Shown: in pieces, positions 13,042-25,093 of the stretch
Position numbering within the stretch: position 1 is the stretch's first letter
How the letters are laid out: each line of letters opens with the position of its first letter
Assembly: GCA_000231825.2 (NCBI GenBank)
Contig: JH720355.1
Coordinates: 202,010-266,009, forward strand
DNA: 64,000 nt
Direction of reading: 5' to 3'
From: Tetrahymena elliotti 4EA
Taxonomy: Eukaryota; Ciliophora; Oligohymenophorea; Hymenostomatida; Tetrahymenidae
Made by a program: the position numbers and the translations under genes
Notes under the pieces: model-generated
The model's input: the letters and a program-made list of their open reading frames with translations, nothing else
The model's database searches: none
What the model was told of the DNA's origin: nothing

Positions 13042-14045
13042 TTTACTAAATCCAATAAGGCTTTTATAAAAATGAATTCTTATGTTGATGAACAATTTTT
13101 AATTTTTTTATTTATGACAAATTCTACCTTATTTTAATAGAATAAACCTGATAAAGATAGTTTTTAATTAAAATTAATAACTAGATTAATCAAAAAATTT
13201 TAAGTTGAAGCTTTTATTGAATATTTTAACGTTCAAATGATTTTCCTAACTATTCAGATAACACATCAAATCTATTTAATATCATCTATTACATTACCTA
13301 ATCACATTAAAAGCAGATCTAACAGTTTCTGAATATTTTTGTTAAGAAAATTTGGAATCAAAAACAAAAATGATAAAAATAAAATCATTTTCTTCAATTT
13401 AATCCCAACTTAATTTAGTTTTTTTAGTTAAGGTTCATTCATAAAAAATACATAACATTTCAGAAAGAGAATTTTGAGTAAATAAACGACCAGGGCTGAA
13501 ATTAAAATTATGATATTAAAAAAATCAAATTATTTAAATAGAGAGCATAAAGAAGTTGTGAGAAAGAGTAAAATTAAATTTTCTTATATTATTTTTATCA
13601 ATTTTTAAAATAAAATTTACAATATTTTTAATAAATTAATTTTTATTAGTTTTTAGGAAAAGGGAATAACCATTTTTATGTCATAGATTTATTTTATTAA
13701 AATTTAAAAAATCTCTGGTTTTTTATTCAGATAATGTTTTTTGTAAAATTGTTAAAAATTTTTACTGAATTTCAATTTTAAGATTTAATAATTTTAAATG
13801 GATCAGGATTTAAACTTATTTTTAATAATTTAAAATATTTTTATTCTTGAATAATTATTAGATTAATTTATCAAAAATAATAGTTTGAAAAAAGACAATT
13901 TAATTTAGAAGATCATACTCATATTTGAAATAGTAATTTATTACAACATATATTTAATAAATTTAGATTTAAAAAGGAATAATAAGATTTTTGTGTGTGT
14001 TTATTTGTTTGTTAAATCTTTTAAATAGATTTTAAATAAAATAAA
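13042..14045. other. AT-rich spacer
   Basis: About 1 kb between two minus-strand genes. A and T runs dominate. No frame with coding-like composition found; the half next to 13041 probably holds the promoter of the low-complexity gene. Confidence 0.5.
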
Positions 14046-17000
14046 TCAGATATCACAGACATCTTCCTATAACTTATTAATTAAGTTCATAATGTAATTG
14101 AAATATTTTTTGTATTTTTACTTTACTTCTTCCTTATCTTAATGACCTTTAATTAAAAATGAAAATATTAAAGGAAATATAAACTTTAATTAGTTTACCT
14201 ATATCTAATACATCAATAATCTAATCGAAATCTACCATTTCTTTAAAAAGCTATTCAATCTTTATAAATAGAATATATTTTTACAATAAAAAAATAATAT
14301 AATTAAAATTACTTGATTCTTTTTTGCAATTGTATCTGTCCAAATATATTTCTTGTGCTCATCAATTTTTTTATTAATTTTCTTAAGATCTTTATTATTT
14401 GTATTAATTTGTTCTATTAATCTATCAAACGCTTGCACACTTGTGATAACTACTTCTTCTTCATTAAAAGCGTTTGAAGTCTATTTCATTAAATTCGATT
14501 TTGTGGGTGTAAAGAATGTAGGAGATTAAGATCGCTTGAATTCTAATAACTGATCAGAGCTAGGTTTATTTTCTTATGAGAATCTTATTTAGTTTTAATT
14601 ACCTTATCCCTAATCTTTTGCTTTGTACAACTCTTCTTCAATCAAATAATTCTACTTAAGTTGTTATTTCAAAAGTTTATTTTTCTTTTTTTCTTTTATC
14701 TCATCCCATGCAAGCCCAATAGTAGATGTGAAAAAGTTATAAACTGCCATTGCAAATAGCATTGTGTATATAAGCATATAAAACATTTCGAAAGGAGAAC
14801 CCATTTTATTAATAGAATTCATGAAATCTGATATTTAATCTCCATGATAAGTAGCAAATAAAGTAGTCATTGTATAACCAAAGCTATGGAAGAAGGTACT
14901 TTAGCTGTACATACTGTAGCCTAAATTTTATTATTTTGTTTGTTTGTTATTTTTAGACATAAATTTTTTTTCTTAAAATATTTACCAAAGATAGCGAAGG
15001 CCATAAAAATTGGGAAAATACCAATCAAAGTGTAAAGCCATCTATTTTAAAAAATAATTTATTAATTTTTATGTTCTTTTAAAGGAATTGAACTTATTAC
15101 TAGTTAATAACTTTAGACATTAAATTTGAAAAAATAATGTGTTCACGATCATATTCGACATATTAAACAACAGTGATCCAAGCTATAGCACAGCCAAATC
15201 CGATAAGCCTCTCTTTGAGATCAAAGATGAAAGAAATATCTCTACCATCTTACCTTTCTATGACAGAAGAACTTGATACATAAAGCAAAATACTTCCACA
15301 TATCTAGAAGAAATTCCCAATCATACTCAATAACTGCCATTTATTAAAAAATTTAAATTTCTCTCTTAATGTAATATTTTCCCATTTCAATGAATGTTTA
15401 TCATCATAAATATTTCTAAGTTTGTTAGATTACATATTTCTATCTTGGTCTTGAGAACCTCTACTTTGTTAACCTTTAAATGAAATTTATTTGATTCATA
15501 AAAAGGAAATAATATTGAAAATATACTTTAAAGTATCAATTTATTCTTAGTTGATTGCTTTAATCTAATATTCTATAAATAAGCTCTGTTTGTAGCTTGC
15601 TTTGCACATTCGTAAAGAACAAAAATTCTATAAACGTATCTCATATGAAGGAAAAAGAGAACTGAAGATATCATAATAACCATTAAATTGATAAATGCTG
15701 TTTAAAATCCCCTAGTTGCTTTAATGATGTTTTACTATTTAAGTATTCTTTTTTTTGAAGGCTTTTTATTAAATAATCTTAGTAAGAATTGGCATATTGA
15801 TTAACAATAATCTTACCAGCAAGATATGGCTAGAGCTACTCTATTGATTTTTATGATTTTTTTTGGTAAAAGGTGAAGAAACTCTTTGATAGCCTTTTTG
15901 TTTGACTGGGTTAATTAATTACTAGTGGTCTCTTCTCTCTAAAAATTTGCTCCATTCTTTGCTAATATGCTTACTTGATAAAGCCTCAGCAATAACTCTT
16001 CTATTTTACTTGAAAGCCATACTGCTTAATTAATTTATATATTATTTCAAATCTATGTCTGTGTTTTGAAATCTTTGATTAGAAAATGTTGTATTTTAAA
16101 ATCTCTGCTATAAATTACGTAATACATCTTCATCTATATCACCACCTTTAATCTTATTACAAGCAACCTAATCAGCATCTACAGAAGCTTCAACTTTGAA
16201 GCCAGAATCGATCATATATATAATCTTAATATCCCAACAGATATTAGAATCAATAGAAAATCTAGTTTAGAGGTTCTGAATTAATATATAGAACATATTG
16301 ACTTTCTATATATAACCCTTTAATATTAAAAACATCAATTTATTTTCTTAATTATTTACAATATAATTCTTTTATATTAAAATACAACAAAACTTCTCTT
16401 TTTAAAAGATAATTTTACTTTTATGCTTTGTACATCTTCTAAATTGAATGGTTGAGTAATGCCTTCGTTAATATCAATAAGGTTGCTGTAAGCTAACTTA
16501 TGAGATTTATCAGTTGGCCATATTGCATAGTAACTTAAAAGGTAGAATTTTGTTTGATCATAATCTACAACCTCAAATTATGCCTCTGTTTAGATATTTT
16601 AGAAAAAATCGACTGTTTTCTTCAAGTTTTATTGTAAATCATCAGGTGTATAAAAGAATTTTGATTTGACTTCTTCTATATTCTTGTTTATAAAAATTCA
16701 TTTTTAAGATCAACATCATAATTAACTTTGAGTGCTTAATGAAGAAAAAAAAAAATCTTACAAGCAAAGTACTCTTCCAAAAATCTATATTGAAACGAGT
16801 AAAATCAATTTCTTCTGTAGTCATAACTTTTACTTGCATAGTGACAAAAGCAATTAGCAGTATGTGCAATAAAAATTTGATTGGAAACTTATCTAGATTA
16901 TTAGGAGTTAAATTTATACAATAAGTAGAGAAAAGAATAAAAAGGTTAATATATTTACTATTTCTAATTTAATATCTTTGGAAAGGGTTTGTTTTTAGTT

Positions 17001-17277
17001 TCACCTTAATATAACGAAGAATCTTTTCACCATCCATGTTTTAATATTGCTAATTTTTTAGGGCAGCTTATTTTTCTGATAATTGTTCATCCGAATTAGA
17101 ATCAGATCCATTTATCTTGAAATTATCTTGGTTTAACTTAATTGAGTTTGATTTTGATTCTTCTTCACTCTCCCCTTCTTAACTAGAGCTAACTTGTTAA
17201 AAGTCAAAAGAAGACTTATTATTCTAATCTCCTTCCTCTTAGTCTTAGGGTTCTAATGACCCTTTCCTATTCTACAT
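14046..17277 (-). CDS. Mucolipin (TRPML)-like cation channel
   Basis: Multi-exon. Start ATG at 17277. Exons 17277-16959, 16892-16762, 16682-16419 and 16317-15817 join in consistent phase; further exons run to TGA 14048-14046. The order is an acidic/Ser-rich cytosolic N-terminus, TM1 (KFPIKFLLHILLIAFVTM), a luminal or extracellular domain (around 16700-15850), TM2 (FINLMVIMISSVLFFLHM), further TMs (SMIGNFFQICGSILLYV; LIGFGCAIAWITVVQYVEYD), a TM and pore region (FHSFGYTMTTLFATYHGD), the last TM (FEMFYMLIYTMLFAMAVYNF) and a charged helical C-terminus. TM1 followed by a large loop, and the AWI...YVEY pattern in TM4, fit mucolipins; polycystin-2 is the alternative. Such channels release Ca2+ or other cations from endolysosomes. 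The selectivity-loop residues (HGD) differ somewhat from animal TRPML, and ion preference is not deducible. Confidence 0.8.
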
Positions 17278-18773
17278 GCTATTACTACGCTATTTTAACT
17301 ATAAATAATTTGATAATTATGTATAAATTTAATTAATTGATAAAAACCACTGAAGAAATATAGATGTTTAGAGAAATGTTAGGCTCATGAGTAAGTGATA
17401 ATCATGCAATTAAAAAAAGCCTTAATTTGTTATTTTTGATTAAGTATTCTATAGATTTATTTCATAAAGAATTAAATCCATGCAAAAATGTTTTTATTCA
17501 TTTTTTCTTACTATCCCTTGCAAACTCTTCAAAAAAATTTACTTTTCATTTTTTAGTCATACTAAATTTTTATTTTTCCTTAATTTATTTATAAAAGAAC
17601 CCCACCCAACAAGCTGTAACATATTTTAACTTACATTAATATTTTGATACAGATTAACTTTTTGAAAAGTTCTTTTGACCCATTTTTTAATTAATTTATC
17701 CATTATTATTTATATCCTAATTACATCAGAAAACTAGCCTTTATCTTTTTAATCAATTCCAGCAAAAAATACAAATAAAAACATTGCTTTATTTTTTGGA
17801 AGAGATTTTTCACAAGTACAAATTTATTTTTATCAGTAACATCCTAACAAATAATTAACTTTAAAATATTCAATATTTGTACATTAAAAAATAAAACTTT
17901 TTAATTTTTTTAAATTAAACTATGTTATCTAATTCAATTGATGTAAACTCTCATATCTTCTTAAAAAAATTGAAAAAGTCGTGCATAGATTTTTTATCCT
18001 TAATTTTATTAAAAGAAATAAAATCTAGAAAAATATTGGAAAACTAGTATTTTCAATGCTAGAATGGAAGTTTTTTTTTTGTTTTAAAAACTGCTAAATA
18101 TGTCTTTCTTTAATTTTTAAATAAGCTATATATTAAGAAATTAAGAAATTATTATTTTCATCAATAAAATTTATTCGATTAAATTACAAACTAAAATTTA
18201 ACTTACTCATTCACTTAAAATAGAAGAATTTAATAATACTTTTAGTTTAAAGATTTTTATCAAAAGAAAATTTTAGGTTAATAAATTATTTATACCTTTA
18301 TTTTAAAATCTTTAACATTAAAAAAAATAAAATAACCAATTAATAATAAAAAAAATATTTAAGAGTATAAAACATGTAAAAAAAATAAAATTTAAGGACA
18401 ATTTTTATAATTTATTTAAGAATAATTTTTGAAATAGATTAAAAATTTGCAAATAAAGAAGAAATATAAAAGTTTGATGAAAATTGTTTTACAGATTAAC
18501 AAAATAATATTGAAAATTATAAAATACTTTAATTATTTATTTCAAATCGAAATCAAAACATTTTGCATCTACTTAACTCAAGTCAAAAAAATTAATCTTA
18601 GAGATTGAAAAACAATTCTAATCAATATTTATGATGTAATTAATGATGTTACTAATTTAGAAAAATTTGATTACTATAATCATAAAATAAAATCAACATA
18701 TTTTGTAAAAGTAAAATAAATTCTTTTATAGAGAGATGATAGTTCTATATTCTCTTTTATTCATTTATATAAA
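17278..18773. other. AT-rich spacer, no gene seen
   Basis: About 1.5 kb. The part next to 17277 is the probable promoter of the channel gene. A few C-rich words (for example near 17600) do not form a coding frame. No RNA gene or repeat recognised. Confidence 0.5.
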
Positions 18774-19700
18774 TCAATTATTGCTGATCTAATCCATATC
18801 AGCACATCTGTTTAAGTACTAGGCAGATAATTGAGAAATGGTAGGAGTTACTTCAACAGAATTGTTGATGTTTTGATTATCATTACCATCAACAAATATT
18901 TATCCATTACTCTTGATAGCAGTTATTAATTCATCACAACTAAGATCTCCAAATTTAGTTTCTAACAGTCTTGTTTCTTTTCTTAACTTCTATTCTAAAT
19001 TCATAGCAGAATCAGGGCAGTCAGTCCAATACATAGGATAACCAACACCTCTTCCATAGCTAGGCTTTTTACAAGAGATTCCAATATCACTGTAATTTTC
19101 AGGACAATTAGGGGAACAGATGCAGCAACCTACGTTATGGAAACCTTCAGCGCATTTAGGATAGATTATCAAACCATATTATTCACAACCTTATGAGTTT
19201 TCAGCTTCGCAACGCTTTTAAGCATTAGTTAAACTCATGTCATCACCAAATTCCCATGGATAACCAGCACCTCTACCATATGAGCTAGGTTTCTTGCAAT
19301 AAAGACCTTAATCATCATATCTAGATGGGCAGCTTTCTGCACAAATACAGCATCCAAAATTATGATATCCAGGATTGCAAACAGGATATTCAATTGCACC
19401 CCATTATTCACATTGATTTTATTCCTTTTGTTGACAACGTTAACTAGCAGGACCTAAGCAAATAGGATCTTTACAGTCTTCAACCATAGGTTTAATTTAT
19501 TCAGCAAGTGAAATCAAACCTTTAGCAAAACTAACCCAATCTTAAGCAACAGCAGATTTAATAGCGTTTCCTAAAGTTTAAGCAGCTTTACCAACATCGA
19601 CAGTGCATCTCAAGAGATTTCCTTACAAAGGCTCAATCTTATTAGGAGCAACTTGACCTATGAAAAGGATAGCGAAAACAATAATTAAAGCTTTTCTCAT
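18774..19700 (-). CDS. Secreted cysteine-rich protein with a duplicated CCIC module
   Basis: Intronless, 308 residues, ATG at 19700 and TGA at 18776-18774. It begins with a signal peptide (MRKALIIVFAILFIGQVA). A helical segment with spaced cysteines (residues about 25-100) precedes two copies of a module of about 60 residues: QCEQWGAIEYPVCNPGYHNF and GCEQYGLIIYPKCAEGFHNV, each followed by GCCIC, a CP pair, then a Cys-Lys-Lys-Pro-Ser and YGRGxGYP element. The C-terminal 90 residues are less Cys-rich. The cysteine number suggests disulfides in the secretory pathway or a secretory granule. I know no firm function for the YGRG-GYP module. Coding GC content is clearly above that of the spacers on both sides. 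Confidence 0.85.
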
Positions 19701-21283
19701 CAATAAATTGAATATCAGATTTTGATTTATTTTTAATTATGAAAAAAATTATTTGTTGTTTTGTTCATCTCAATATCCTTTAAAATCTTCTTTAAAAATT
19801 TAATTCAATGCTGGTTGATCATTTGAAAAGACTTTGAATGTATATGATTATATAAAGAAGTTGTAATCTATAAATCTAATTAATTTTTACGTCATTTATA
19901 CTACTATTTACCACAAAAAACAAATACACAATAATGCAAAGCTGAGTAACCTTAAAAGTTCTAAAATAAGAATTTTTTTATAAATATCAAATAATATTAA
20001 AATAAATTAACTAAAATCTATGTCTATCCTTATGAGTTTTTCTGTTAATTATCTTGTCTCAATACCACTAAAAAATCAATTAAAATTAATACAAAAAGTT
20101 AAAAATTAGCTTTTTAACATAACTCTATCTGTAAAAGAGCTTAACTTTACTTATTACTTTACTATTTTCAATACATTTAAATTTCTTTTACTAATTTCAA
20201 GAAATTAAGTTTACAAATTTATGTGAAAATTGATGGATATATTTTCATCTGCAGGATAAGTAGTTAAATTTCATAGGTTATTAAGTTAAAAAATATTTTA
20301 AATTATTGCTCATATGACTTATTGAAGATATTTTATTCCAAAAATAATTTGATTTTAATAAAAACATGAAATAATTTTTAAGGTTTGATTATAAAAATCT
20401 CCTCATGAATTTTATCAAAATCATAAGAAAAGTTAATCATAAGATATTTAAAATTTTTTGTGAATAAATTTGAAGATAGTAGATAAATTGATATTAACAA
20501 AAAAAATTAAGAAAGATTTAAATTTAATTTATCTTTTTAAAATTTCTAACATCTAAATAAAAACTTGCTTTTTAAATAAGCATTGTTTATTTTTTCAAAA
20601 AGCTCTGGCTTAAAAATTAAAATTTGAAAAATATTTCATAAAAATAGCTTTTTAAATTTTCAAATATTAAGAAACTACTGCCTACTTTTTATGTAGTCTT
20701 TTATATATTATCAAAAATAGTTTATGAAATGATGTCTAAAAGTTAATAAAATTGTTATTAAAAGAATGGGTATTTAATTAAAAAATATTTAAGTTATTAG
20801 GAGAAGCAAGAATAAAATAGTTAATTTGCTCAGATATTTATATATATTAATTAAAATAAAATGTTAGAATACATAAAATAAATTAGGTGAGTGTAAACTA
20901 TTTTTTGATTTCAACAAAAGAAATCTTGGTAGAATTTTAATTAATTTAAAACATTCAATTATTGATTTATATATCTTTTGGTTAGTATGTAATTTATGTT
21001 TATGTTTTAATGAAAGTGGGATATGTTATATGGGTATCTTATCAATGTAAGCAAAATATCTTATCAAATACTTTACTTTGCAAATAAAATCATCATTTTT
21101 TCAAAAATTTGAGAGGAAATCAGAAAAAATTTTGCAATATTTTTTCATTTATTCAATTACTTTTTGAGGACTTTTCCTTATATTTGAATGATTGAAATAA
21201 AGTATTATCAATTTAGAATATTATGATATTAAATTAATGGTACTTGAGCCAATTAATTGATTTCATAATACTTATAAATTTAA
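19701..21283. other. AT-rich spacer, no gene seen
   Basis: About 1.6 kb. The 19701-19900 part is the probable promoter of the secreted protein gene. The rest is A/T runs with chance open frames only. Confidence 0.5.
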
Positions 21284-22114
21284 TCATTAGACATCCAATC
21301 CGGATAAAATTCTATTTGTGTTTTATCCCTAAGTATTTTGCTAGTTTGGGTCTTCATTGTTTTTTTTCTTTTTAATTTTACTATATGTGTCTTTTAAGAA
21401 ATCTTTTACATTTTCTAATTTAAATTTGACTTCTTCCATAATAGTTGCATTAAGCCTTGTTTAATTTAGCCTTGTCTGATTCAGATTAGAAACGTATTCT
21501 CTTGGCGTACATAACCCTTATTAGCTCATAAGTGTAATCTATTTTTTTAAGTCATTCATATATAAGTCTTATCTTAGTAGTTCTTGTTATTATACTTAAT
21601 AATATTCTTTCATATCAATTAGATCATATTTAACATCTTCCAAAGATTCAGATATTTTATTTCTTTCTTGTTTCATTCTAATGAGGTCTTTTTCTACAGA
21701 AGTTAAAGCTTTCACAAGACCTGTAATTTCTTCATAAGCTCTTTTGTTACTTTTTTTGGGGCTACTTTGAGTTGGAGAAGAGCTTAATTCATCTTAATTT
21801 TCTTTAATTGAATCACTCTTTTTCAGAGAATTTTATAATTCTAAGCGTTCCTACTTTAATTACATTTTCCTAATGACATTTAATCTCTACTTCGATGCTT
21901 TTTCTTCTTATAATTTTTACTCTAAATTTTCCTTAAGCCCTTTAAGTAATTATAATTTATATTCCTATGGCAATTTTAATTTATCTATTTTTTGTATTTA
22001 TGAATAATTTTAGTCTGGTGCTTTATGATTTTTCATTTTATACAGAGACAATTCAATAACTTCATTTTGCTTTTAGTTAAAATGAATGTCTTCAAATTTG
22101 CTAAAATATTGCAT
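21284..22114 (-). CDS. Coiled-coil protein of unknown function
   Basis: Single exon, 276 residues, ATG at 22114, ending GTC TAA TGA where TAA is read as the final Gln. Residues about 10-95 and 125-230 are rich in Glu, Lys, Leu and Gln with heptad-like spacing (for example EEITGLVKALTSVEKDLIRM), so two coiled-coil blocks are likely. They are separated by a Ser/Pro linker containing SSSPTQSSPKKS. A short direct repeat NQTRLNQTRLN occurs near residue 215. No enzyme or targeting motif is visible. It is probably cytoskeletal or a scaffold, by composition only. Confidence 0.75.
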
Positions 22115-22986
22115 TCTGTTTCAAATTAACCTATTCAACCAAACCAAACACTGTTTAAAATCTTAATTTTTAATAATTTTCTTTTTCTTAAGCTATCAGC
22201 CAAAAGTTAAAATAAATTAAATATATTATTTATTTTAATTAAATGGTGTCAGGATTAATAATATCATCCAATTTAAAATTATGAAATTTATCAAATAAAA
22301 ACACACTCCTGATAACACCATAATTTAATAACAAACATTTAGGTGATATATTATTTGAAAAAAAGTAGTACTTTCTTTCCAAAATTTTATCTTAATTTTA
22401 ACATTACCCATAACATATATTAATTCATCAACCTTTTAACAAAAGAGAAAGATTTTTATTTAATAAGCTGTTCAAATACAATGAGTAAAATGTTCATTAT
22501 GATTAAAAATAATCACATTATTTTAAAAAATTAATTTATTTTGTTCATATTCTATTTTTTTTTGTTTACTTATTATTAATAGTTGTAATTTTGTCTGCAT
22601 TTATTCTTTTTAAACATTTATGTGATAGATTAAATTTTTTTAATTTTCTAAAATGATAAATTAATTAAATTATGTAGAAACTTAATGTTAGAGGTCATAA
22701 TTATTTTTTAAAATAATTAATATATTTTAAATGAAAAAAATTAAAATAATAATAAATGGGATTTTTTTTTTTAAGATTAGATTTAGAAATGATGGGATAT
22801 ATATGAATTGAGATTTATTGATTAAATTTAACAAAATATCAAGAGAAGAAAGGGGACTATAATTCAATTTAATTAAATAGTGTTCCAAAATATGTTTTTA
22901 AATATTTCTTGCTTTCTTTTGAATTTCAAAATAAATAATTAATTTTAAAAACAAACAAAAAAGAAAATAAAAAGTAAAAATGGAAA
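22115..22986. other. Divergent spacer
   Basis: About 870 bases between a minus-strand and a plus-strand start, so it should hold two promoters. It is very AT-rich, with no element I can name. Confidence 0.45.
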
Positions 22987-23375
22987 ATGAGAATAACCCA
23001 TCTTTTTTTATACCTCAATTAATCTTAAAAGAGAACAAAAGTTTTTAAATATCGAGAGTTTTTAAATCCAAATGAACATTATCAGATGCTCATCCAAACC
23101 AATAAAAATCGATAAATAAATTTGCATAAAGTAAATAATTACTCCTAAGTTTTTAACTCATCAATCCCAGATGAATAAATAAGAAACTTAAGTTTTTAAA
23201 TCGAATACAATTATATGACAATTATTGTCTTAAATCAAACAGAGGGCTTATTTCAAGTTTCTTATTACAATGAGAGAGGAAATATAATTATTTACATTTT
23301 GTAGATTTATTTTTAGGATTTTAACCTTTTTAACTCCAAATTATATATTAATTCTCTTAAAGATTATTGAAAAAA
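22987..23375 (+). CDS. Possible protein-coding exon, family unknown
   Basis: From ATG at 22987 a frame reads about 130 codons to TGA near 23370. It has coding-like content such as KVFKYREFLNPNEHYQMLIQ and FNSSIPDEQIRNLSFQIEYN. A second, earlier ATG at 22982 opens another frame (MENENNPSFFIPQLILKENK) that stops after about 31 codons. The two would join only through a frame change, and the T7 run at 23003-23009 lies in the overlap. Downstream (23375-23560) another frame looks coding, and an intron such as GTAGATTT...TTAAAG could join them. The gene model is unresolved. Confidence 0.4.
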
Positions 23376-24158
23376 ATTTTGTAAACCCTACACAATTATC
23401 TCAGCTATACTCGTAACTATAGAGGGAGATACATATTCAAAATTATAAAAATCTCAGAAAACATCCATTTTGCTAAAAACAAAGCAGCAACCCCATATAT
23501 AAAAAGTATTTTTTAAAGCATAGTCTAAGATTGAGAATACTAAGATCGAGCGAGGAAACACAAAAAAGAAGAAAAAAACCAGAGGAAAAAACTAAAAAGA
23601 AAAAGAAAAAAAAGAAAGAAAGAAAAAGCAATACAAAAACAAGAAAAAGAAAAATTAAAATCAAAAGAAAAAGAAAAAGAAAAAAAAGAAGTAATTAAAT
23701 TAAATAGACAAACTAAAATAAAATAAACTTAAATCAATAAAATAAATAAAAAATAAAAAAATCAAAGACATATCCACTTTTTTAAAAATTAAATAACTAT
23801 CTGTAATATTAATATTCCTAAAGGCAAAGAGAATATCAAATCATTTAAATTAAATATAATCAATAATTTTTTTTTGCTTCAAAAGCGAAAATAAGTTTTT
23901 TAAAATAGTTAATTATTTTAACAGTATTTAAAATAATAGAGATTTTTTAAAATGAAAAGATAACTTTCAATTTTAATTATAATTTATTTTTATATTTCAA
24001 AAACATTTGATATTGGGTTTTCTATTTGTTATTTTGTCATTTTGCTAGAAAATTTGAAAGAAGAAAAAAAAATAGTGGAGGTTCATTAAGAAAAATCTGA
24101 ATAAATATATTTATTTTGTAAAACGAAAAATATTTTAATACAAAATATAAAAATATTT
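23376..24158. other. Purine-rich lysine-codon tract and AT-rich spacer
   Basis: Bases 23560-23690 are almost purely A and G on the plus strand (repeats of GAAAAA). All three plus frames are open here because TGA is rare in such sequence, so openness is not evidence of coding. It may be a lysine/glutamate-rich C-terminus of the preceding candidate gene or a noncoding polypurine tract. The rest is AT-rich. Confidence 0.4.
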
Positions 24159-24446
24159 TCATAAAGTACTAGAATTTTTAACAAAATTGTAACTAAATTA
24201 GTTTTTTGAAAGAACAAGAATTTCATACGCTTCTTTTTTAGCCAACCTTTTTTCAATTCTCTCTTCTAATGGATAAAAGTTTTCATAGAATGAAAATATC
24301 AGTCTAGGTATGCATAAAAACATCAAAGCAAAAGAAAAGTTAGTAAAAAAAGAGCCATACTTCATCCTTCTGTTGTATCCTGGAATGTATTTGACACTAT
24401 TAGAGTTATAAGGATGAAACTTGTAATTATGATATTTTATTAGCAT
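24159..24446 (-). CDS. Small single-pass membrane protein
   Basis: 95 residues with TAA read as Gln; ATG at 24446, TGA at 24161-24159. A Tyr/Asn/basic N-terminus (HPYNSNSVKYIPGYNRRMKY) is followed by one membrane segment (FFTNFSFALMFLCIPRLIFSF) and a charged helix (YPLEERIEKRLAKKEAYEI). Short proteins of this shape, one TM and a charged tail, are frequent among ciliate mitochondrial respiratory-complex subunits. That is only an inference from form, and I do not recognise the family. Base composition is clearly less AT-rich than the flanks, which favours a real gene. Confidence 0.65.
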
Positions 24447-24910
24447 TTTCTTTATTCTTTATTTAGTAAATTGGTTGATTGAATGATTTATGGATATTTG
24501 TAATTGTATATCTAGATTAAAGAACTTTATTTTATAATTATAATATTGTCTTAAAATTTTTAAGTTGATTAATCTCTCTCTTTCTTAATATTCCTATTTT
24601 TGAAATTAGTATTTCAGAAAAAAAATCAATTAAATATTTTAAAATAAAAAATTATTTTTCAAAGAAAATTAAAAAATATTTTGCAACCTTAGAAAAAATA
24701 AAAAGAAGAGAATTATTTTATTTAATTAATTCGGTTAAAATAAGTAAAAAAATATCTGAAAAATTTAAAGGCTATGATTAATTTTTTCAAAATATAAGCT
24801 CTATCTATATCATAGATTTTTTTGTGATTAAATAGTTACCACTTCTTTTATTTTCATTAAAATCTTAAATTTATAACATTCAATTAATAAAAAATAAACT
24901 TCAAATTAAT
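24447..24910. other. AT-rich spacer
   Basis: About 460 bases between two small minus-strand ORFs. Probable promoter of the 95-residue gene; nothing else recognised. Confidence 0.45.
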
Positions 24911-25075
24911 TCATCCTATTTGTTAGGTTTTTAAAAATACTTTAGGCGCTCCAAGAAGAGACATGAAACATAGATAAATTAGGCCTTAAAGCGCAAAGCT
25001 AACTTTTAATTCAAATAGCATAATAAAAGATACGTTTAAAACAAATAAGCCAAATGCAATAAAGAAGTAGGGCAT
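24911..25075 (-). CDS. Tiny two-pass membrane protein (tentative)
   Basis: 54 residues, ATG at 25075, TGA at 24913-24911. Two hydrophobic stretches (FFIAFGLFVLNVSFIMLF and GLIYLCFMSLLGAP) flank a short polar loop. GC-containing codons are more frequent than in the flanks. Its start lies only 18 bases from the proposed start of the divergent plus-strand gene, so either start may be misplaced or hidden behind a 5' intron. Chance frames of this length do occur under the one-stop code. Confidence 0.45.
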
Positions 25076-25093
25076 TCATTTTTTATAGTTTTG

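Noticed and set aside
16642..16924. Two ORFs, one on each strand
   Set aside because: Shadows or read-through of exon 2 and the adjacent intron of the TRPML-like gene; the spliced model explains the region.
23473..23664. Minus-strand Phe/Leu-rich ORF
   Set aside because: It is the complement of an A/G homopolymer-like tract; no signal of selection for protein.
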